DNA of 20,349 nucleotides. Origin: CAYLPU01 sp964385635. GTDB taxonomy: Bacteria; Chloroflexota; Anaerolineae; B4-G1. The stretch is taken from NCBI GenBank assembly GCA_964385635.1, contig CAYLPU010000094.1:1-20349 (forward strand), given 5' to 3'. A model generated the notes under the pieces. The model searched no databases and had not been told where the DNA came from. It was given only the letters and a program-made list of their open reading frames with translations. A program made the position numbers and the translations under genes. Each line of letters starts with the position of its first letter. Within the stretch, counting starts at the first letter, position 1. Positions 7,620 to 13,315 of this stretch are shown here, piece after piece.

Positions 7620-7994
7620 ATGACTGAAATGGACAACCATCTACAACTTCTTGAGCAGATTGCCGTTTCTATCCAGCAACTCGTAAGATTAACTCGGGTG
7701 ATGTCCTATCCTACGGTCAAGCAATTGCTTGAGACCGCCCTCGATACAGAGGAGAAGAAGTTAGTCTATCATTCGTTAGATGGCACAAGAAGTGTAGTAG
7801 ACATCCAGGAACTGACCGATGTCAATGCTCGATACATCTCCGAATGGGGACAAGAATGGGAGAAGCTGGGAATCGTAGAACCTAGCAGAGCTTCGAGAAT
7901 AAGAGGACGCCGTCAGAAATCATTCGATCTCTTCATGTTTGGAATACCTGTACCCGAGGTTGGAATAGGAAATCTGGAGGATGATAGCGAGTAG
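7620..7994 (+). CDS. Small coiled-coil/winged-helix protein, paralogue 2
   Basis: This 124-residue protein has the same layout as its neighbours: an N-terminal helix (NHLQLLEQIAVSIQQLVRL, about 6-24), then a helix-turn-helix (SLDGTRSVVDIQELTDVNA at about 52-70, followed by RYISEWGQEWEKLGIVEPS). The recognition helix differs from those of paralogues 1 and 3, lacking the QP-V-SR motif. It also has a basic wing (RIRGRRQK) and an acidic tail (NLEDDSE). It starts 19 bases after the previous stop behind an AAGGAGA site. The differences suggest that it contacts a different sequence or a partner protein. The function is unknown. Confidence 0.75.
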   Translation: MTEMDNHLQLLEQIAVSIQQLVRLTRVMSYPTVKQLLETALDTEEKKLVYHSLDGTRSVVDIQELTDVNARYISEWGQEWEKLGIVEPSRASRIRGRRQKSFDLFMFGIPVPEVGIGNLEDDSE

Positions 7995-8042
7995 ATCCCT
8001 AGACAGGGAGATTAAAGCCGAGTAGCCACCGCGAGGAGTACT

Positions 8043-8465
8043 ATGTCAGAAGATAATCGGTTTCCGACGGAAGATAGAGATCAGCAGATACTTCGTCGTC
8101 TAGCCAATATTGAACACAAGATTGACTCTCTTGAACAAACTACCGCTTTTGCCCTGCGTGCTGATGCAGAACGGCACTTTAGGTCAGTGAGAAGGATCTT
8201 TGGAAGAAGCAAAAGACGCGTTCAAGTATATCTGGCGGCCAACGGAGAAAGATCGGTCACAGACATTGTCAAACTACTGGATATGCACCAGCCCTCAGTG
8301 AGTAGAGTACTAAGGTATCTTCAGCAAGAAGGAATCTTGGAAGTTTACGAAAGGGAAGGCGGAAGAACCTACTGGGGTAAGAAACCAATTGACCGCACTA
8401 TAAGAATCTCAAAGCTCTTGATGGAAGAGTTCCAATTGGATAAAAACGGCCTGCCGACTGAATAG
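8043..8465 (+). CDS. Small coiled-coil/winged-helix protein, paralogue 3
   Basis: This 140-residue protein repeats the layout: N-terminal helix (QQILRRLANIEHKIDSLEQ, residues 14-32, with clear heptad spacing), a basic helix (RSVRRIFGRSKRRVQVYLA), then a winged helix-turn-helix with SVTDIVKLLDMHQPSVSRVL (71-90) and RYLQQEGILEVYEREGG. HQPSVSR aligns with TQPTVSR of paralogue 1. A GAGGAG site precedes the ATG. The nuclease gene follows in the same reading frame, separated only by the TAG and five codons, so translation of the two may be linked. Confidence 0.78.
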   Translation: MSEDNRFPTEDRDQQILRRLANIEHKIDSLEQTTAFALRADAERHFRSVRRIFGRSKRRVQVYLAANGERSVTDIVKLLDMHQPSVSRVLRYLQQEGILEVYEREGGRTYWGKKPIDRTIRISKLLMEEFQLDKNGLPTE

Positions 8466-8480
8466 CCTATCGATCTTGCC

Positions 8481-9257
8481 ATGTTATTCACGATTCAAGC
8501 GTATTTGGAAAACTATCTGAGCAAGCGAAGCATCGTCGATTCAGACGGTTATGCCGTCCGTCTTGCAAACCTGTACTTCTACCAGCGCTCAAGCATGAAT
8601 ACCACTCAGTTCCTGCGGAAAGTGAGACTAATCAGAACAGTTCTATTTGTGAACAACGGAATCAAGAATCGTGTTGAATTCGAAAGGGCACTGGTTGGCC
8701 GATTAGATAGCCACTTCAAAAAAAAACTAGAAGCACATAATACCTCGTTTCCTGGAGGAACAGAAGCAGAAAGGAGAAGACTGCATCGCTTACCAAGGAT
8801 AACCATTGGAGCTCTACTACAGGAATTCAAACACGCAGTGGAAGCTAGAGCGATAGATGCCTTCTGGTTGTCACGGAAAAAGGGGAAATTGAGACTAAAG
8901 CCCGAGAAGATTGCTCAGACTCAGTTTGCACTTTTTACTAAAGGGATTCTATTCTACCGAAGAGGCATTGTCCTCAGAGAAATGAGTTCAGGTATAGGTT
9001 TTGTTGACATTGGGGTGATATTCTCGTCAACTCTTCATTTGGTAGAGATAAAAGTCCTGACCGGCGATTTCAGAGGGCCGGAGCAACTAGAGCAGTATAT
9101 GAAAACCGAGAGGCGAAAAGAAGGAGCACTGCTAGTCATCGACACGCTTGAGCCCGGCGCTAAGCTGGATTTACCAGAACTGATCAATACCCCATCAGGA
9201 GTCATCAAAGTACATAGGGTTGACATAAACCCCCCACCTCCTAGCAGTCTTGGCTAG
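8481..9257 (+). CDS. PD-(D/E)xK superfamily nuclease, last gene of the putative defence operon
   Basis: This 258-residue protein carries a PD-(D/E)xK active site in its C-terminal half: Asp176 in GFVDIGVIF, then Glu189-Ile-Lys191 in LHLVEIKVLTG, then QLEQYM (202-207), which matches the downstream QLxxYM-type helix motif of RecB-like and Holliday-resolvase-like nucleases. The N-terminal half is helical and basic, with many Arg and Lys (for example KVRLIRT and EAERRRLHRLPR), suited to DNA binding. No convincing Shine-Dalgarno precedes the ATG; the only upstream signal is the in-frame stop of paralogue 3, so re-initiation is plausible. Local GC is low (hand count 37% for 8701-8760). As the final gene it would be the effector of the operon. 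I do not recognise a specific family. Confidence 0.78.
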   Translation: MLFTIQAYLENYLSKRSIVDSDGYAVRLANLYFYQRSSMNTTQFLRKVRLIRTVLFVNNGIKNRVEFERALVGRLDSHFKKKLEAHNTSFPGGTEAERRRLHRLPRITIGALLQEFKHAVEARAIDAFWLSRKKGKLRLKPEKIAQTQFALFTKGILFYRRGIVLREMSSGIGFVDIGVIFSSTLHLVEIKVLTGDFRGPEQLEQYMKTERRKEGALLVIDTLEPGAKLDLPELINTPSGVIKVHRVDINPPPPSSLG

Positions 9258-9338
9258 CTACATATTGATCTGCATAGGAATTCAATTGTCTTAAGCCGTA
9301 TTGTAAAAACCTATGAGAGGGATGAAAGGAGAACCACC

Positions 9339-10604
9339 ATGAACATCGAACAAGCCAACGCAGAAGCCACAGAACGAATGATGGAGGCCCGCCCGGTGCT
9401 GGTGGGGTTGGGCAAGGCGCGAGAGGTGATCCCCGGCATGCGCGATAACTTGCTGCTGCACGCCGGGCCGCCTATCACCTGGAAGCGGGCATCCGGACCG
9501 ATGCAAGGCGCGATTACCGGAGCCTTGATCTTCGAGGGGAAAGCGAAAGACGAGGCGGAAGCCCAGGCCCTGGTCGAATCGGGTGAGATTGAACTTGAAC
9601 CCTGCCACCACCACGGGGCCGCCGGGCCGATGGCCGGCCTCATCGCGCCTTCCATGTCGGTCTACATTATCGAGAACAAGACTCACGGTTCGACCGAGCT
9701 CACCGCAGGCGGTAATCGCGCTTTCTCGGGCCTGAACGAGGGCTATGGCAAGGTGCTGCGCTACGGCGCGTACAGCGAAGAGGTGCTGGCGAAACTGCGC
9801 TGGATGGAGGACGTGATGGCCCCCGTCCTGGCCGACGCTGTGGAGGCCAGCGGAGGGATTGACATCCGAGCCCTGCTGGCCGAATCCTTGCACATGGGCG
9901 ATGAGGGGCACAATCGCAACAAGGCTGGCTCCCTGCTGTACACGACAAAATTGGCGCCTTTTGTCGTCAAGGCTACCAAGGACGCTGGCATCGCTTCGGA
10001 AGTGCTGCGCTTCCTGGGCGACAATGCCCTGAGCGTGCTCAACCCGGTGATGGCCGCCTGCAAGGCCATGACCGACGCCGCCCACGGGGTAGAGGGCAGC
10101 ACGATTGTCACTTGTATGGCCCGCAACGGCACCGACTTCGGCATCCGGGTCAGTGGGCTGGGCGATCGCTGGTTCACCGCCCCGGTCGCGGTGCCCAAGG
10201 GTCTCTACTTCCCCGGCTTCACAGCCGAGGATTCCAGCGGCGATATCGGCGACAGCACCATCACCGAGACGGCGGGCATCGGCGGCTTTGCCATGGCATC
10301 CGCGCCGGCCATCGTCACCTTCGTCAGTGGCACGCCCAAGGATGCGATCAATGCCACGCTGGAAATGTACGAGATTACCTCCGCCGAGCACAAGTACTTC
10401 ACCATGCCCCCGCTCGACTTCCGGGGCACGCCGACCGGCATTGACATTCGTAAGGTGGTGGAGAAGGGCATCACGCCGCGCGTCAACACGGGCATCGCCC
10501 ACAAGGACGCCGGCGTGGGGCAGGTCGGCGCCGGGCTGGTGCGTCCGCCGATGGAGATGTTTGAGGAGGCGCTGATGGCTTTTGCCGAGAAGTATGGGAT
10601 TTAG
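9339..10604 (+). CDS. DUF1116 protein (AllG/YlbE-like)
   Basis: This 421-residue protein resembles E. coli YlbE (AllG) over its full length by recall. Shared blocks include LLHAGPPITW (39-48), SGPMQGA, LEPCHHHGAAGPMAG (86-100), LNEGYGKVLRYGAY, MGDEGHNRN, NGTDFGIRVSGLGDRWFTAP, GDSTITETAGIGG and INTGIAHK-like VNTGIAHKDAG near the end. DUF1116 proteins are encoded next to fdrA (allF) and a DUF2877 gene (allH) in allantoin-degradation clusters. The E. coli trio has been assigned to oxamate carbamoyltransferase. Here no fdrA is present in the window, and DUF2877 survives only as a fragment at 16600-16908. An AAAGGAGAACC site sits upstream of the ATG. GC is high (hand count 77% for 9601-9660). It heads the right-hand catabolic operon. 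Confidence 0.88.
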   Translation: MNIEQANAEATERMMEARPVLVGLGKAREVIPGMRDNLLLHAGPPITWKRASGPMQGAITGALIFEGKAKDEAEAQALVESGEIELEPCHHHGAAGPMAGLIAPSMSVYIIENKTHGSTELTAGGNRAFSGLNEGYGKVLRYGAYSEEVLAKLRWMEDVMAPVLADAVEASGGIDIRALLAESLHMGDEGHNRNKAGSLLYTTKLAPFVVKATKDAGIASEVLRFLGDNALSVLNPVMAACKAMTDAAHGVEGSTIVTCMARNGTDFGIRVSGLGDRWFTAPVAVPKGLYFPGFTAEDSSGDIGDSTITETAGIGGFAMASAPAIVTFVSGTPKDAINATLEMYEITSAEHKYFTMPPLDFRGTPTGIDIRKVVEKGITPRVNTGIAHKDAGVGQVGAGLVRPPMEMFEEALMAFAEKYGI

Positions 10605-10605
10605 A

Positions 10606-10673
10606 GGGAGTATGGAGTAGGAAGTATAGGAGTGCGTTTTACCCCTTACTCCCTACTTCTTACTTCCTCTCCT
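10606..10673 (+). repeat. Imperfect inverted repeat, purine-rich arm then pyrimidine-rich arm
   Basis: The gap between the DUF1116 and cyclase genes is built of GGAGTA/GGAAGTA units (10607-10634). These are followed, after GCGTTTTAC, by TTACTCCC-TACTTCTTACTTCC (to about 10666), the near-complement of the first arm. The transcript could fold into a long imperfect hairpin, either a terminator, an attenuator or an RNA processing site within the operon, or simply a dispersed repeat. No T run follows. Confidence 0.55.
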
Positions 10674-10702
10674 CACAAAAAATGAGAGAGGAAGGAGAAA
10701 CT

Positions 10703-12376
10703 ATGGACCGCGAACAATTCATCAAGATCATGGCCGACTCCAAAATGTACGACCTGACCCAGGGTTGCAGCATCTTCACGCCGCCGTGGCCTGGGGAAAA
10801 GTCGCTGGAGATTCACTTTTTCAAGAGAGTCACCGGCGCTTATGGTGGCGGGCTGGGGGCCAACGGCCAGTTGTTGAACTGGAGCAACACGGTGGGCACA
10901 CACCTGGTAGGCGAGACGGCCTTCCATTCCGGGGGCCGGGCCATCGCCGACATTCCGCTGGAAGACCTGTGTGGACCTGGCGTGGTGGTAGACATCTCTG
11001 ATGCGGTGTCCGATTACAGCCTGTACACGCCCGAGATGATCATGGAACGGGCCACCGTCAAAGAGGGCGACATCCTGATCATCAACACTGGATACCACAA
11101 GTACTCCTGGGATCAGCCAGACGTCTACAACGAGGATGCCCAGGGTGGCGTGGAGTCCAAGGAATTTGGGTTCCTCGTCAGACACCCTGGGTCCTCTCCC
11201 GATTTCTTCCAGTGGGCTCTGGACATGAAACTGAAGGTAATCGGTGTGGACTGCGGCTGCGCCGAACATCCCATGAACACCCCCATCCGCCGTATGCACG
11301 AGAACCACTTCAAAAAGGCTGAAGAGAAGTTAATGCAAGAATACGGCAAGACGTGGGACGAGATGTTCCCCCAGGACAAGTACTACGAGATGACCCACGT
11401 CACCATGCCGAAGGCCCACCTGCTCCTGGCCGAGTGCATTGTGGGCGATATAGACAAACTGAACAACCAGCGGGCCTGGATCATGATTCAGCCCATTCCT
11501 TTCATGGAGGTGGAGACAGCCTGGTCGCGCGTCGTCGCCCATCAGGCTCCTGAAGGCATGGCTGAGGAGGAGTTCTTCGAGATCATGAACTCGGCCGAGA
11601 TGCTGGACCTCACCATCCCGTTCAGCGTCCAGACACCCCAGTGGGCGAACTATGTCCCACTGACCGTTACGTACACCAAGAGAGTCGGCGGTCAGCACTT
11701 TGGCATGGGCAGAAACGGGTCCATCTGCAATGCCAGTATCCACCTGGCGACTCACATGGACGGCGAGAAGCACTTCTGGCCGGCTGGCAGAGCAATCGGA
11801 GAGGTACCGCTTGAGGAGTGGGTTGGCCCTGGCGTCATTGCCGATATCTCCCACCTGGTCAGCAATTCCAGCGTGTACACGCCCCAGATGATCGAGGACG
11901 TCGTGGACATCCGTAAGGGAGACATCCTCATCATCAAGACCGGCTGGCACAAGTACGGCTGGAACAGCCCGGACTCCGATGAATTCCGCTACATGATCAA
12001 ACACCCTGGGCCTTCCGCTGACTTTGCCCAGTGGTGCGTTGATATGGAGATCAAGTGGATCGGTGTGGACGCTGTGAGCGCAGACCATCCCATGAACACC
12101 ATCCAGAGACTTTGGCACCCCAAGACCTTCGAAGAGGCCAATGCCAAACTGATCAGGGACTTTGGCAAGGACTGGGACGAGATGTATCCTCTGGATAAGT
12201 ACTACCAGGACATGCACCTGAACCTCTTCCCGAAGGGGATTGTCCACGCTGAAAACCTGGCGGGCGATATCGCCACCGCCGAGAGCGGCAGGTACTACAT
12301 CGGCTGCTACATGCAGAGGGGAATGGAAATCGCATCTATGTGGGGACGATTCGTTGCCTTCAAGGAGGGAAGTTAG
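10703..12376 (+). CDS. Tandem cyclase-family (PF04199) protein with two fused domains
   Basis: This 557-residue protein is two cyclase-family domains in a row (about 15-282 and 299-553); kynurenine formamidase is a well-known relative that hydrolyses an amide. The second domain has the metal motif H347-x3-H351-x-D353-x3-H357 (HLATHMDGEKH). At the aligned positions the first domain has T63, H67, V69 and A73 (TVGTHLVGETA), so three of four ligands are gone. Other blocks are kept in both halves: GRAI, LYTP/VYTP, GDILII, HPG-S-DF and VD-x3-A-HPMNT. The ATG at 10703 follows GGAAGGAGA; an upstream ATG at 10682 lacks a good site. The protein probably acts as a metal-dependent hydrolase or lyase in the same pathway as DUF1116. 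Confidence 0.86.
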   Translation: MDREQFIKIMADSKMYDLTQGCSIFTPPWPGEKSLEIHFFKRVTGAYGGGLGANGQLLNWSNTVGTHLVGETAFHSGGRAIADIPLEDLCGPGVVVDISDAVSDYSLYTPEMIMERATVKEGDILIINTGYHKYSWDQPDVYNEDAQGGVESKEFGFLVRHPGSSPDFFQWALDMKLKVIGVDCGCAEHPMNTPIRRMHENHFKKAEEKLMQEYGKTWDEMFPQDKYYEMTHVTMPKAHLLLAECIVGDIDKLNNQRAWIMIQPIPFMEVETAWSRVVAHQAPEGMAEEEFFEIMNSAEMLDLTIPFSVQTPQWANYVPLTVTYTKRVGGQHFGMGRNGSICNASIHLATHMDGEKHFWPAGRAIGEVPLEEWVGPGVIADISHLVSNSSVYTPQMIEDVVDIRKGDILIIKTGWHKYGWNSPDSDEFRYMIKHPGPSADFAQWCVDMEIKWIGVDAVSADHPMNTIQRLWHPKTFEEANAKLIRDFGKDWDEMYPLDKYYQDMHLNLFPKGIVHAENLAGDIATAESGRYYIGCYMQRGMEIASMWGRFVAFKEGS

Positions 12377-12377
12377 C

Positions 12378-13307
12378 ATGCACATGCCAAGTCCCGGACT
12401 CACAGAGTTCGATTACGTGAAACCTGCCTCGCTGGCCGAAGCCAGCCGGCTCTTGGCTGAGCACACTGGCGAGGCGCGCCCCCCGTTGCCATTCATGGGC
12501 GGCACCGATATCTTTGTCCGCATGCGCGATGGATTCATCCGTCCCAGGTTCGTCGTGGACGTGAAGCATCTGCCCGGTATGCGGGACATTCTGTACGACG
12601 AGCAGGCGGGGTTGACGGTCGGCGCGGCAGCCACGATGAACCAGGTGGCCCGCCACCCCGATGTACAGGCCCACTACCCGCTGTTGGCGGAGGCGGCCAA
12701 CTCCGTCGCCTCGTACCAACTGCGCAACCGCGCCACGCTGGGCGGCAATCTGTGCAACGGTTCCCCCGCCGCCGACACCGGTCCGGCTGTGCTGGTGCTG
12801 CAGGGGCGCATCGCGCTCTACGGGCAAGGCGGAGAGCGAGAAGTGGAGGCCGGAGAGTTCTTCCTCGGTCCAGGCGAGACGGCGATACAGATGGGCGAGT
12901 TGATGACGTCCATCCGCTTCCCAACCCCGCCGGCCAATGCCGCTGGCCGGTATCTCAAACTGGGCCGCAACAAGGTCGGGGACCTCGCCATCGCTGGCGT
13001 GGCAGTCTTCGGCTTCCCCGATGGGGCGGCTCCCTTCGACAGGCTCAGGGCAAGCTCCTCCGGCTACCGTTTCCGCATCGGGCTGGCCTCGGTCGCGCCG
13101 GTGCCGTTACGGGCACTAGAGGCAGAGGAACTGCTGGCGGCGAATTCCCCGGGAGAGGAGACCTTCGCCCTCGCGGCCGAAAAGGCGCTGGAGGCAGCAA
13201 CCCCCATAGACGACGTGCGCGCCAGCGCTGCCTACCGCAAGGCAATGGTGCGAAACCTTACGTTACGGGGGCTGAGGGATATATGGGGACGGCTGCGTGA
13301 AACGTGA
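12378..13307 (+). CDS. FAD-binding subunit of a xanthine-dehydrogenase-family molybdenum hydroxylase
   Basis: This 309-residue protein is the medium subunit that passes electrons from the iron-sulfur centres to FAD. The FAD-binding motifs are visible: PFMGGTDIF (38-46) and ATLGGNLCNGSPAAD (119-133), with SYQLRNRAT just before. The C-terminal part matches the CO-dehydrogenase flavoprotein C domain (GLASVAPVPLRALEAEELL). The ATG overlaps nothing but lies one base after the cyclase stop, behind AAGGAGGGA. The next gene starts eight bases after this stop, so the three genes form one transcription unit. A dispersed-repeat-like sequence (13032-13050) is translated in a loop between the two domains. 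In E. coli the equivalent of this arrangement is ygfM beside xdhD. Confidence 0.9.
   Translation: MHMPSPGLTEFDYVKPASLAEASRLLAEHTGEARPPLPFMGGTDIFVRMRDGFIRPRFVVDVKHLPGMRDILYDEQAGLTVGAAATMNQVARHPDVQAHYPLLAEAANSVASYQLRNRATLGGNLCNGSPAADTGPAVLVLQGRIALYGQGGEREVEAGEFFLGPGETAIQMGELMTSIRFPTPPANAAGRYLKLGRNKVGDLAIAGVAVFGFPDGAAPFDRLRASSSGYRFRIGLASVAPVPLRALEAEELLAANSPGEETFALAAEKALEAATPIDDVRASAAYRKAMVRNLTLRGLRDIWGRLRET
13032..13050 (+). repeat. Short repeat-like element inside the FAD-subunit gene
   Basis: CCCTTCGACAGGCTCAGGG resembles a short element (CCCTGAGC-TGTCGAAGGG on the other strand) that recurs between genes in many environmental bacterial genomes; this is from memory. Here it is read in frame as PFDRLR at about residues 219-224, in a poorly conserved loop. 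Only one copy lies in the window. Confidence 0.4.
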
Positions 13308-13315
13308 GGAGCAAG

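Noticed and set aside
9942..9967. Perfect 9-base inverted repeat ACGACAAAA / TTTTGTCGT inside DUF1116
   Set aside because: The encoded residues align without a gap to the E. coli relative as I recall it, so it is not an insertion; probably chance.
9291..10502. 403-codon open frame on the minus strand
   Set aside because: It lies entirely antisense to DUF1116, whose family match is strong; no domain is seen in the shadow.
11330..12403. 357-codon open frame on the minus strand
   Set aside because: It is antisense to the double cyclase and has no family features.
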